Shown: positions 9,204 to 16,711 of the stretch, one piece after another
Layout of the letters: the number at the start of each line of letters is the position of its first letter
Position numbering within the stretch: the stretch's first letter is position 1
From: an uncultured Methanoregula sp.
GTDB taxonomy: Archaea > Halobacteriota > Methanomicrobia > Methanomicrobiales > Methanospirillaceae
Length of the DNA: 64,000 nucleotides
NCBI RefSeq assembly: GCF_963677065.1
Contig: NZ_OY781872.1
Coordinates: 925,419 to 989,418 of the forward strand
Reading direction: 5' to 3'
Made by a program: the position numbers and the translations under genes
Notes under the pieces: model-generated
What the model was told of the DNA's origin: nothing
The model's database searches: none
Seen by the model: the letters and a program-made list of their open reading frames with translations, nothing else

Positions 9204-9383
9204 TTACTGGGAAGTCTGGGGGAGGAGGTTGGGGATGCCTTCATGGATGGGATACTCAACGCTGCAGGCAGCACAGTGGAGGCCGCCTTCGAGGATCTCT
9301 TTCTCATTCTCCTCGGTGACCGCAAGAGTGAGATCCCCTTTGCAGACCGGGCAGCAGAGGATGTCCATGAGGGAGCGTTTCAT
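9204..9383 (-). CDS. Trm112-like small zinc-ribbon protein
   Basis: 59-residue protein, shorter than many ORF cut-offs. It reads MKRSLMDILCCPVCKGDL at the start, then a second pair CAAC and a terminal YPIHEGIPNLLP, which is the classic Trm112 layout: two cysteine pairs forming a zinc site and a C-terminal IP.LLP strand. Trm112 activates and stabilises several tRNA, rRNA and release-factor methyltransferases in archaea and eukaryotes. Its ATG overlaps the purA stop as ATGA (9380-9383) and the stop is 11 bases before the next gene, so it is clearly part of the operon. Which methyltransferases it serves cannot be told here. Confidence 0.9.
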   Translation of the reverse strand: MKRSLMDILCCPVCKGDLTLAVTEENEKEILEGGLHCAACSVEYPIHEGIPNLLPQTSQ

Positions 9384-10393
9384 ACGAGTTCATCCCGTAA
9401 ATCGATTATCTGGGTGATCTCCGGACCGGTGGAGATGAGGGTTATCGGGCTGCCGATGTCCTCTTCCGCCTGCTTGAGGAAATCTTTGGCTTTCTTGGTA
9501 AGCCGGGAATACTCCTTTACGCCAAAACAGGATTCATCCACGCGGTCGATACCGGTGATAGCTGCCTGCGTGCACCCGTTGATCATTGCGGAATACCGGG
9601 CCATGTCCCCGTCCCATCCGCCGATCCGGCGCTTCCGGTGGGTGACGGTTCCGAACTCCTGGATCCCCATGGCATCGGATTTCTCAAACGACATCTCGGT
9701 GGAGAACGGGCCTTCCCCGACACGGGTCGGGTACGCCTTGAAGACCACGATGACATCGTCAATTTTGGTCGGGCCTACGCCATTGTCGGCAGCAATCTGG
9801 GAAGCTGAGGTATCCTTGCTGGTCACAAAGGGATAGGTGCCGTAATATAAGGAAATCCCAAAACCCTGCGTGCCTTCAAGCAGGACGGTCTCATTCTTTT
9901 TCAGTGCTTCATCGATTGCGAAGGGGACGTCAAGCAGGTATTCGGCAAGTTCCGGCACGTCCTTTGCCTGAGGGGAGACTCGCATGACCCTGTCGGAGTT
10001 GGCGGGTCCGCAGCCTGAGCCGGTGCTCCCGATCTTCTTTGAAAGGTGGGCACTTCCCTTGTCCCGCGCAATGTGATCTTCGGTGATGATACCGCAGCGC
10101 TTGTCAACAAACACGCGTCCCTGAACACCCAGCATTTCCACTTCGTGTTTCAGGACCCTGGGGTCGACGAGCACCCCGCTTCCGATACAGAGTTTCGCTT
10201 CTTTATAAACAAAACCGGAAGGAACCATCCTGACGCCATATTCCTTGGTTCCAACCTGGACAGTGTGTCCGGCATTCGGACCTACACCGCCGCGGGAGAT
10301 GATTACGGGTTTGTCCTTGTGGGCGATATGGGCAACAACCTTGCCCTTACCCTCATCCCCAAAAAATCCACCAACGATGATCGAGCAACTCAT
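9380..10393 (-). CDS. purA: Adenylosuccinate synthetase (short archaeal form)
   Basis: 337-residue enzyme that condenses IMP with aspartate using GTP, the first step from IMP to AMP. GFFGDEGKGKVVAHIAH (8-24) is the P-loop-like catalytic segment with the conserved Asp and the GPNAGHT block follows (~38-44). GSTGSGCGPANSDR and VLLEGTQGFGISLYYGTYPFVTS are also diagnostic; shown motifs are partial. About 100 residues shorter than bacterial PurA, as usual in archaea. First gene of a six-gene leftward operon ending with pdxT; a TATA-like element lies ~35 bases upstream. Confidence 0.96.
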   Translation of the reverse strand: MSCSIIVGGFFGDEGKGKVVAHIAHKDKPVIISRGGVGPNAGHTVQVGTKEYGVRMVPSGFVYKEAKLCIGSGVLVDPRVLKHEVEMLGVQGRVFVDKRCGIITEDHIARDKGSAHLSKKIGSTGSGCGPANSDRVMRVSPQAKDVPELAEYLLDVPFAIDEALKKNETVLLEGTQGFGISLYYGTYPFVTSKDTSASQIAADNGVGPTKIDDVIVVFKAYPTRVGEGPFSTEMSFEKSDAMGIQEFGTVTHRKRRIGGWDGDMARYSAMINGCTQAAITGIDRVDESCFGVKEYSRLTKKAKDFLKQAEEDIGSPITLISTGPEITQIIDLRDELV

Positions 10394-10420
10394 TGTGTTT
10401 CATGTAGTATTGGTCAAGTT

Positions 10421-10433
10421 CCAAAATAAAGTA
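10421..10433 (-). promoter_or_regulatory. TATA-like element for the purA operon
   Basis: On the minus strand TACTTTATTTTGG ends about 28 bases before the purA ATG at 10393, a suitable place for an archaeal TATA box with a very short leader. It is the only good candidate in the 107-base gap upstream of purA. Confidence 0.45.
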
Positions 10434-10500
10434 TCCCTCAGAATCGGGTAGCAAAAAAGGGAGGGTATATCAGGGATTGTACGAGTGGTCTGCAGGGATA

Positions 10501-11658
10501 TCAGAGTCCCTGCATGAAGATCTCCATTCTTCCGAGCGCTTCGGAGAGTCCTGACCGGGAAATCGCATAGGCACACCTTATATGATCCTCGCCTCCCTCA
10601 CCAAAGACGCTGCCCGGGACAACCGCTACCCGCTGCTCTTTCAAAAGCCGCTCGGCAAATTCCACATCCGAGAGGCCGGTCCCTTTCACCGAGGGGAATG
10701 CGTAGAACGCCCCTTCCGGGACATGGCACGGGAGACCGATCCGGTTGAGACCGGTAACAAACATATTACGCCGGAGACGGTACTCGTTGACCATGCTGTT
10801 CTTATCCTCTTCCGCGGACCGGATGGCTTCGAGCGCCCCAACCTGCCCCATGACAGGAGCGCAGAGCATCACGTACTGGTGGATCTTCAGTGCCGCTTCA
10901 CAGAGCTCTTTTGGTGCACAGAGGTACCCGATACGCCATCCGGTCATGGCATAGGCCTTGGAAAAGCCGTTCAGGGTGATTGTCCGTTCATGAAGATCGC
11001 TCACGGATGCAGCCGAACAATGGCTTTTGTCGTACGTCAGCTCCGAGTACACCTCATCGCTGATGAGGAGGAGATCGTGATCGATGATGAGATCCGCAAC
11101 TGCCTTGAGATCGCCCTCATCCATGACTCCGCCGGTGGGGTTGTTCGGGAAATTGATGATCAGTGCCTTGGATTTCTTCGTGATCTTTTCTGCAAGCAGA
11201 TCGGGATTCAGCTTGAAGCGATCCTTCTCAGTACACCGCACGGGTACAGCTTTTCCACCCGCAAGGGAGACACAGGGGCCGTACGAGACATAACTTGGCT
11301 GGGCTATCAGTATCTCGTCACCCGGATCCGTAATGGCCCTGATGGCGATATCAAGACCTTCCGACACCCCGGTGGTGATGATGATTTCGTCATCGGCACG
11401 GTAATTGAGCCGGTAGTGCCGGGCAAGGTGCTGTGAGAGCGCATCCCGCAGCGACTGCAGCCCCTTGTTCGATGTATACGAGGTGGTTCCCTGCTCTATC
11501 GAGTAGATGCTGGATTCGCAGATGTTCCATGGGGTCCGGAAATCCGGTTCGCCCACGCCCAGGGAGATAACATCCTCCATGGTAAGCACGAGATCGAAGA
11601 ACTTCCGGATACCGGACGGGGGAATCTCCCGCGCCCGCAAAGAGACAAAGTCACGCAT
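10501..11658 (-). CDS. PLP-dependent aminotransferase, class I/II (aspartate-aminotransferase-like)
   Basis: 385-residue fold-type I aminotransferase. Visible landmarks: SLGVGEPDFRTPWNI (substrate-side N-terminal segment), YTSNKGLQSLRDAL, the cofactor-binding NFPNNPTGGVM with its Asn, SDEVYSEL with the Asp contacting the PLP nitrogen, the Schiff-base lysine in LNGFSKAYAMTGWRIGY, and the C-terminal substrate-carboxylate Arg in HIRCAYA. Amino-acid specificity (aspartate, aromatic or other) is not determinable. It follows an Lrp/AsnC gene by nine bases, which suggests that regulator controls amino-acid metabolism including this gene. Confidence 0.9.
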   Translation of the reverse strand: MRDFVSLRAREIPPSGIRKFFDLVLTMEDVISLGVGEPDFRTPWNICESSIYSIEQGTTSYTSNKGLQSLRDALSQHLARHYRLNYRADDEIIITTGVSEGLDIAIRAITDPGDEILIAQPSYVSYGPCVSLAGGKAVPVRCTEKDRFKLNPDLLAEKITKKSKALIINFPNNPTGGVMDEGDLKAVADLIIDHDLLLISDEVYSELTYDKSHCSAASVSDLHERTITLNGFSKAYAMTGWRIGYLCAPKELCEAALKIHQYVMLCAPVMGQVGALEAIRSAEEDKNSMVNEYRLRRNMFVTGLNRIGLPCHVPEGAFYAFPSVKGTGLSDVEFAERLLKEQRVAVVPGSVFGEGGEDHIRCAYAISRSGLSEALGRMEIFMQGL

Positions 11659-11667
11659 CTTCCCACC

Positions 11668-12159
11668 TCAGAAACTATAGGGAAGACGTTCGGTCTCCGG
11701 TTGTTCGAAGAGTGTATTGCCATTTTCCTTGTAGGATTTCATGACAATGTGGGTGGCAGTTTCCCGGATGCGGTCCATGGGAGCGACATGCTCGGAAACA
11801 AACCGCGAGACTTCCTGCATATTCTTGCCGGTCACAATCAGCTGCAGATCATAGGTACCGGTGATCAGGCGCAGGGTTCTTACCTGCCGGAACCGGGAGA
11901 GACGCTCGGCAATACGATCGTACCCGAAATCCCGCTCGGGGCTTACCTTGAGCTCGATGATGGCTGAGACCTCGCCGTTGCCGGCCTTCTCCCAGTTTAT
12001 CACGGTGGAATACCGCTTGATGACCTGGGCGGCCTCGAGAGCGTGCACCCGTGCCTCAACCTCGGCTGCTGCAAGGTTGGTCATGGTCGCAATGTCTTCT
12101 GCTGAGAGCCGGCTGTTCTCCTCAAGGATTCTGAGGAGTTCGAGATCTTTTTCATCCAT
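11668..12159 (-). CDS. Lrp/AsnC-family transcriptional regulator
   Basis: 163 residues: N-terminal winged helix-turn-helix (LELLRILEENSRLSAEDIAT, ~5-60) and a C-terminal RAM/ligand-binding ferredoxin-like domain (~70-145, with EVSAIIELKVSPE and VTGKNMQEVSRFVSEHV). Members bind DNA as dimers or octamers and respond to amino acids. It lies between orc1/cdc6 (12-base gap) and the aminotransferase (9-base gap), all leftward, so the three are probably co-transcribed. Target genes are unknown; the adjacent aminotransferase is the natural guess. Confidence 0.92.
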   Translation of the reverse strand: MDEKDLELLRILEENSRLSAEDIATMTNLAAAEVEARVHALEAAQVIKRYSTVINWEKAGNGEVSAIIELKVSPERDFGYDRIAERLSRFRQVRTLRLITGTYDLQLIVTGKNMQEVSRFVSEHVAPMDRIRETATHIVMKSYKENGNTLFEQPETERLPYSF

Positions 12160-12171
12160 TTTTGTTTCCTC

Positions 12172-13464
12172 TTACCTGAACCAGGTTTTCAACCATTTCG
12201 CTTCCATCTGGGATACATCGAGATTCTTGAGCCCGTTAAGCCTCTGGTCCTTGAGAACAACCTCGCGGATCTTGGCCGTGTTCGAGTCAAACCACATCTC
12301 TTTGGTCCTGCCATAACGCCCGCGGCTCACCACCCGGGTGTTGATAACCCCGAGCATGTTCAGTTCAGAGATCAGATCGGTGATCCTGCGGTGGGTGAGC
12401 ACATCAAGCTCAATGGAGGGCGCAATATCCTGATATATACGTGAGACTTCCCCGCTCGTAAAGATATTCTGTCCCAGCTGTTCGAGAATGAGCATGGAGA
12501 AGAGGATCAGCTTGCTCTGGGTGGGGAGGGTTGCTATGCATTCTATCATGCTGTCGGTCTCGATCTTTGCCTGGGCCGACTTGACATGCTCCTCGGTCAC
12601 CTTGGAGGATTCATCGCGGTCGGCGAGTTCGCCCGAGATACGGAAGAGATCCAGAGCCCGCCTGGCATCCCCGTGTTCCTGGGCTGCAAGAGCCGAGCAG
12701 AGCGGAATGACCCCTTCGGCAACCGCTCCCGGCATGAATGCGCCTTCGGCCCGCTGGGCAAGGATGTCTACGAGCTGCGGGGCATTGTACGGCGGGAAGA
12801 CTATCTCCTCTTCTGACAGGGAGGAGAGGACTCTTGGGTCAAGAAAATCCTTGAAGCTGAGGTCATTGGAGATCCCGATGATACTTACCTTGGAGTTCTT
12901 GAGATCGGAGTTGATCCGGGTCAGATTGTAGAGGGTGTCGTCCCCGCTTTTCTTGACCAGTTTGTCGATCTCGTCGAGCACGATGACGAGCACCCCTCCA
13001 CCGGCTTCCAGCTGGTTCTTGAGTTCGGCATACACCTGGTCTGTGGGCCACCCGGTCATCGGGATGTGGGTCCTGGTCTTGTCGCTCGACATCTCATCGA
13101 CAACATCCAGGCACTTGGCGATCTGGGCAAGGACCCGGTACTGGGTATCAATCACTTCACAATTCAGGTGAACAATCCGGCAGAGGGTCCCCATCGTACT
13201 GCTCACTTTCTCGAGTTCGGAACCCACGTACCGGACACAGGCGGTCTTGCCGGTTCCTGTCTTGCCATAGATGAGAATATTTGAGGGAGTTTCGTTCCGG
13301 AGCGAGGGGGCGAGGATGGAGGCTACCTCATCGATCTGGGGTTTGCGGTGAGGAAGAATCTGGGGACGGTACGAATGCCTCAGCACTTCGCGATCCTTGA
13401 AAATCCTGTTATTGCTCAGGTATTTTTTAAAAAGTCCGGTTGATTGATCTTCTGGTTCGGGCAT
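12172..13464 (-). CDS. cdc6: Orc1/Cdc6 replication initiator
   Basis: 430-residue initiator that binds origin recognition boxes and loads the MCM helicase. Walker A is IYGKTGTGKTACVRYV (~67-82), Walker B VLVIVLDEIDKLVKK, sensor 1 IIGISNDLSF, followed by the lid and a C-terminal winged helix (~335-430; RRITDLISELNMLGVI is the recognition region). ATG at 13464 gives the normal N-terminus; an upstream in-frame ATG would extend into the promoter. It is followed by an 800-base AT-rich gap with three boxes, so it probably initiates at that site. First gene of a likely operon with the Lrp-like regulator and the aminotransferase. Confidence 0.96.
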   Translation of the reverse strand: MPEPEDQSTGLFKKYLSNNRIFKDREVLRHSYRPQILPHRKPQIDEVASILAPSLRNETPSNILIYGKTGTGKTACVRYVGSELEKVSSTMGTLCRIVHLNCEVIDTQYRVLAQIAKCLDVVDEMSSDKTRTHIPMTGWPTDQVYAELKNQLEAGGGVLVIVLDEIDKLVKKSGDDTLYNLTRINSDLKNSKVSIIGISNDLSFKDFLDPRVLSSLSEEEIVFPPYNAPQLVDILAQRAEGAFMPGAVAEGVIPLCSALAAQEHGDARRALDLFRISGELADRDESSKVTEEHVKSAQAKIETDSMIECIATLPTQSKLILFSMLILEQLGQNIFTSGEVSRIYQDIAPSIELDVLTHRRITDLISELNMLGVINTRVVSRGRYGRTKEMWFDSNTAKIREVVLKDQRLNGLKNLDVSQMEAKWLKTWFR

Positions 13465-13523
13465 GATCACACAGTGGAGCTGAGCATTAGCGGGATGAGG
13501 CAAAAAAACGATCGGTTTCACCG

Positions 13524-13532
13524 AAATATAAA
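13524..13532 (-). promoter_or_regulatory. TATA box of orc1/cdc6, abutting ORB1
   Basis: On the minus strand TTTATATTT lies about 60 bases before the cdc6 ATG and directly follows the G-run of origin box 1. The box would therefore cover the position of the BRE, so initiator binding should block TFB/TBP. This suggests autoregulation of cdc6. Confidence 0.55.
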
Positions 13533-13552
13533 CCCCTTTACTTCCAGTGGAA
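13531..13552 (-). other. Origin recognition box 1 (ORB1)
   Basis: Minus strand reads TTCCACTGGAA, two bases, then AAAGGGGTT. This is the classic archaeal layout of a short dyad followed by a G-string. All three boxes in the gap share TTCCA, three variable bases, GAA, two variable bases, AAAGGGGT. Confidence 0.85.
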
Positions 13553-13715
13553 TCTTCCCATTTTTTGGTTTAAATGAAAAAATAGGATAAATTCTATGAA
13601 TTATTATCAGATTATATTAATAAATAATTAGCCACAAATTCCATTGTTTCCTGAATTTTTTCAGGATTCTTATTGGTTTTACGGCTGGATTTTCTTCTTT
13701 TTTGTCTGAGGGAGG

Positions 13716-13738
13716 GACCCCTTTATTTCGTGTGGAAC
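13716..13738 (-). other. Origin recognition box 2 (ORB2)
   Basis: Minus strand reads TTCCACACGAA, two bases (AT), then AAAGGGGTC. Same orientation as ORB1 and about 185 bases from it. The dyad half GAA and the full AAAGGGGT string are kept; only the centre differs. Confidence 0.82.
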
Positions 13739-13740
13739 TT

Positions 13741-13904
13741 TTTTTTGGACATATCAATGAAATAAAAAATAAAAAAACGATGACTCGTTGGAATATTAGC
13801 AACTAATAGTATATAAAATAATCTTAAATGAATTTTTGAAAATTTCGATTTTGTTCCTAAATAAGAGAGAATTCTGCAGTTAAACTGCAAAAGAAGGAGA
13901 AAAC
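13741..13904. other. AT-rich duplex-unwinding candidate
   Basis: Between ORB2 and ORB3 the sequence is dominated by A/T runs with very few G or C, including ATATAAAATAATC and several A5-A7 tracts. Bounded by boxes in opposite orientation, it is the likely melting site of the origin. A near-perfect palindrome TGCAGTT/AACTGCA lies near its right edge. Confidence 0.55.
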
Positions 13905-13905
13905 A

Positions 13906-13927
13906 TTCCAATGGAAACAAAGGGGTG
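13906..13927 (+). other. Origin recognition box 3 (ORB3)
   Basis: Plus strand reads TTCCAATGGAA, two bases (AC), then AAAGGGGTG. Opposite in orientation to ORB1 and ORB2, so the boxes flank the AT-rich core as an inverted set. Confidence 0.84.
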
Positions 13928-14283
13928 TCACCCTCTCCAAAATATGAATAATCAACAATTAAAATTGGATTCTGTAGAAATCCTTTTTTTTTCATTTGCA
14001 TATTCTCCAGCCTGGAAAGAGCTTAATTCTCCCTCCAAAGAATAAGGCAACGTAAGGGGGTAATCTCTTTGACCCGCAGCCAACCAGTCTCAGTTAAGAA
14101 TTTCCATGATAACCAACTACGCTGAGTTGATCAATCTCACAAAAATAAAGACCGGGTATCTGATTTTCGTGTTTCAGATGTGAACTTCCGTTCATGTGCG
14201 TTTCAACCGAACAAAAAAGCACAATCAAAAGAGAAAATTCATCAGGAATTCTCTTAATGAAAAAGGAATAATATACAAGTATC

Positions 14284-14772
14284 ATGAATAAGGACCACGT
14301 GCGCCCGTTTCCCATATCTGCAGCAATAATCACAGTATCCAGCACCCGGGTGCCGGAGAACGACACCAGTGGATCGACAATAAAAAAGCTGCTTTCCCAG
14401 GAAGAGATCCCGGTAGCGTACTATGCAATCGTCCCGGATCGCGTTGAAGCTATCCGGGATGGACTGTTTGCTGCTCTTAAAACAGCCAACTGCATCATTA
14501 TCAATGGCGGGACCGGTCTCACGTACGATGATTGCACCATCGAAGCCGTATCACCACTTCTTGAGAAGACCATGGATGGATTCGGGGAGCTCTTCCGGAT
14601 GAAGAGTCTGGATCAGATCGGGACATCCTCCATGTTATCCCGGGCAGTTGCTGGTATTATTGGGGGAAAGGCAATCTTCTGTATTCCCGGGTCCACCCCG
14701 GCAGTCACCCTGGCAACAACGGAACTCATCCTGCCGGAGATCACGCATATCCTCAGCCACGCTAACCGGTAG
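14284..14772 (+). CDS. moaB: Molybdopterin-biosynthesis MoaB/MogA-family protein
   Basis: 162 residues of the MoaB/MogA molybdopterin-binding fold, which adenylates molybdopterin before metal insertion. Visible: AAIITVSSTRVPENDTSG at the N-terminus, NCIIINGGTGLTYDDCTIEA with the conserved GGTG and Asp, and a C-terminal GKAIFCIPGSTPAV loop. Length is normal. In methanogens the tungsten/molybdenum pterin supplies formylmethanofuran dehydrogenase and formate dehydrogenase. It is the first gene right of the predicted origin and is followed by a hairpin and the CARF-like gene. Confidence 0.92.
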   Translation: MNKDHVRPFPISAAIITVSSTRVPENDTSGSTIKKLLSQEEIPVAYYAIVPDRVEAIRDGLFAALKTANCIIINGGTGLTYDDCTIEAVSPLLEKTMDGFGELFRMKSLDQIGTSSMLSRAVAGIIGGKAIFCIPGSTPAVTLATTELILPEITHILSHANR

Positions 14773-14775
14773 GAA

Positions 14776-14801
14776 GATAAAAAAATTAGTGTTTTTTTAT
14801 C
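14776..14801 (+). repeat. Perfect 10-bp inverted repeat between moaB and the CARF gene
   Basis: GATAAAAAAA (14776-14785) and TTTTTTTATC (14792-14801) are perfect inverted copies with a six-base loop TTAGTG. The right arm ends on the base before the ATG of the CARF-like gene. The T7 run could end moaB transcription; alternatively the palindrome is an operator for the CARF-wHTH protein itself. Confidence 0.7.
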
Positions 14802-15698
14802 ATGCCCCTCCAGGAACACATCCTGATTATCAGTGCCGGGGAAGATCTCTTATCAGCCTACCCGGCAGATCTCCGGACTCTTCCCACAATAAACCGGGTT
14901 TACATCTTCGCCGAAAGCACATACTTTGAGATCTCACCGGACCCTAATGTGGAAAAGACCCGGCTCAGGGTCCGGCAGGCTGTTGAACGCGTGAAGGAGA
15001 TCTCTGTCCACATGGCCATTTCCTGCTCCCGCGAGCTCATTTTCCCTCCTGTTTATCCCTCAGTTGGAGATGCGCTTATACGGATCCACCGAGAATCTCC
15101 CGGTGCCCGGTTTTCATTCGATCTCTCGGGTGGATCGAAACCGCTCTGTCTGGCGCTCTTTTCCTTTTCGGTCTGGGTTGGAGGGAACGTTTACAGTTCC
15201 TTTGACCAGAGGATTGCAAAGCCGGTCCCTCTTCCCGGCCGCCCGGTCCGGACCCTGCTTGAAAATCCCAATTATCAGACCATTCTTGCCATCCTCCTGA
15301 GAGCAGGTCCAAGAAACCAAGAGACCGGTCTGCCCGGCTGGGTATCCCGGCAGTATATTTTCAGCCAGCTCTGGCCGGTGTACGTCCCGTCCCGCACGAA
15401 GAAGGCAAAGCCGGGTAATCCCCCGGTACCACCGGTGATATACAAACAGGGCCGCAAACCTGCGGCCGAACTGACGCATGGAACATTCTCGGATTTCATG
15501 CGGGCACTGATGGACTCGGACCTTGTTGAGAATGGAATTTCCCAAAAGGAAAGCCATGAGAAAATATTCAGGATCACGGAATGCGGGGAGATCGCATTCA
15601 GGCTTTACTCTGATCCGGCAACCAGCACCCTTGTGCGGACTATTCTTGAGAAAAAAGAAAACCGGATCAACAATGTACCGGGCAGTCGGGTCCGATGA
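14802..15698 (+). CDS. CARF-domain protein with winged-helix-like C-terminus
   Basis: 298 residues. The N-terminal ~150 look like a CARF (Rossmann-like) sensor: first strand HILIISAGEDLL, an acidic/helical middle (KTRLRVRQAVERVKEIS), then FSFDLSGGSKPLCLALFSFS, which matches the D-x-T/S-G-G-T/S-K ligand-loop motif of CARF domains. The C-terminal part (~150-298) is basic; NYQTILAILLRAG and FSDFMRALMDSDLVENG followed by IFRITECGEIAFRLY look like winged-helix segments. No nuclease or protease motif is visible, so a cyclic-oligoadenylate-responsive or nucleotide-responsive regulator (DUF6293/Csa3-like) is the likely type. No CRISPR locus is in the window. Repeat copies overlap and follow its stop codon. 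Confidence 0.72.
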   Translation: MPLQEHILIISAGEDLLSAYPADLRTLPTINRVYIFAESTYFEISPDPNVEKTRLRVRQAVERVKEISVHMAISCSRELIFPPVYPSVGDALIRIHRESPGARFSFDLSGGSKPLCLALFSFSVWVGGNVYSSFDQRIAKPVPLPGRPVRTLLENPNYQTILAILLRAGPRNQETGLPGWVSRQYIFSQLWPVYVPSRTKKAKPGNPPVPPVIYKQGRKPAAELTHGTFSDFMRALMDSDLVENGISQKESHEKIFRITECGEIAFRLYSDPATSTLVRTILEKKENRINNVPGSRVR

Positions 15699-15721
15699 AA
15701 ATTTTTCAAGCAGGGTCTGAT
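15696..15721 (+). repeat. Dispersed AT-rich repeat copy
   Basis: Starts at the stop codon of the CARF-like gene: TGAAAATTTTTCAAGCAG then GGTCTGAT. It matches a copy at 42025-42049 at nearly every base of the first 17 (one A missing there). Two weaker relatives follow at 15825-15851 and 15887-15913. The GAAAATTTTTC core is self-complementary. Confidence 0.6.
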
Positions 15722-16182
15722 GGTGTCAGTTAACAAACCGTGGCACGTATAATTATCCGTGAAACGGATGTACAACTGACAACCATTCTCTCTCTCCGGC
15801 GAGAGGAATCCGGCCAAATTGCATTTTTTACCAATCAGGCAGGGTCACTGCCCGCGACTATCTTTTTTCAATCACCCCCCGACCCCCTGCCTGAAAAATT
15901 TCAGACAGGGTCCGGCATCATGAGTCGGGAGCACAATTTACCGACAACGCAATACAGAAAAGGCTGGATCCCGGGGGTTGATCCCTTCCATTGGATGAGG
16001 CCAAAGCCTCCGACAGTCATGGTTTATTGTCCATGATCTCATCAGATCTTTGAAGTTCCGCGGCATCCCGCCAATGTTCAGAAACTTCAGGGAGATCCCG
16101 GTAAGCTGGACACCACAGGTCAGGTACCTTGGATCATTTGCAGATGACAGGTTACATCCTGGGCTTCAATGATGGAACCCCC
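15699..16182. other. Gene-free region with repeat relatives
   Basis: 484 bases with no supported gene. The first 220 bases contain relatives of the AT-rich repeat (including CCTGCCTGAAAAATTTCAG, itself an inverted repeat, near 15886-15904). The right half is of normal GC content and codon-like but carries no ORF with recognisable features; it may be a decayed gene fragment. A possible 98-residue ORF at 15740-16036 has no ribosome-binding site or family signature. Confidence 0.5.
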
Positions 16183-16707
16183 TCAGCGCAGAACATCGAG
16201 CAGGGCAACGCGTTCAAGAACCAGATCCACAATCCGGCGGTTGTCTGACAGTGTCTGCAGCTCTTCAGGGGTAATATCGAAGAGTTTCATGAGCCGCTCC
16301 TGCTTTTCCTGGTCGATCCCGTTCCAGGAATCCCCGGATACGAACTGCATGACCGGTTCCAGTGCGGCAAAAACCTCTCCGCAGGGGCCCGGAGAACAGC
16401 AGACCCAGAGCCGATTCTTCCCCTCGCGGATGCCAAACGATGCCCCGATACTGCACTGCCGGGAACCCGCTGCGTACAGGAGCGCCTCCATCTCCAGGGT
16501 GTTGGAGATGGCATTTCCCTCCCGGAACGATCGGACGGCATGATCGACTGCCGACCGCACATGTGCCTTGCCCGCAACCATGTCCGCGTTAAAACAGATG
16601 ATGTGCGTATCGTGCGCCAGTGCAACCGACCGGAGCACTTCAAGAAATGCAGGCCGGTCGGCTATCGTGCATTCCGCTGCCCGGACATCTTCCGCACCCG
16701 CATCCAT
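16183..16707 (-). CDS. cgi121: KEOPS complex subunit Cgi121
   Basis: 174 residues of the CGI-121 family. Cgi121 binds the 3' CCA end of tRNA and delivers it to KEOPS for N6-threonylcarbamoyladenosine formation at position 37. Typical stretches: HIICFNADMVAGKAHVRSAV (~33-52), SFREGNAISNTLEMEALLYA, which is the most conserved block of the family, and SRQCSIGASFGI. The ATG at 16707 is four bases after the hel308 stop; the longer in-frame version would overlap hel308 by 100 bases with unlikely residues. The Hel308-Cgi121 pairing suggests co-expression of a DNA-repair helicase with a tRNA modification factor. Confidence 0.88.
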   Translation of the reverse strand: MDAGAEDVRAAECTIADRPAFLEVLRSVALAHDTHIICFNADMVAGKAHVRSAVDHAVRSFREGNAISNTLEMEALLYAAGSRQCSIGASFGIREGKNRLWVCCSPGPCGEVFAALEPVMQFVSGDSWNGIDQEKQERLMKLFDITPEELQTLSDNRRIVDLVLERVALLDVLR

Positions 16708-16711
16708 GATC

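Larger units (their letters stand above)
13465..14283. other. Predicted chromosomal replication origin region (oriC)
   Basis: Gene-free, strongly AT-rich 819 bases next to orc1/cdc6. It contains three origin recognition boxes: two read on the minus strand on the cdc6 side and one on the plus strand further right, facing the opposite way. The 165 bases between boxes 2 and 3 are especially AT-rich, fit for a duplex-unwinding element. Small palindromes are present: CCTGAA/TTCAGG (13650-13665) and TGCAGTT/AACTGCA (13875-13889). Genes leftward of it run leftward for 11 kb, mostly co-directional with a fork leaving this site. Short ORFs here have no homology-like features and are rejected. Confidence 0.85.

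Noticed and set aside
13723..14001. 92-codon minus-strand frame inside the origin gap
   Set aside because: It runs through ORB2, ORB3 and the AT-rich core, has biased composition (F, L, I, K) and no ribosome-binding site.
15740..16036. 98-codon plus-strand frame after the CARF gene
   Set aside because: Overlaps repeat relatives, no ribosome-binding site and no domain pattern.
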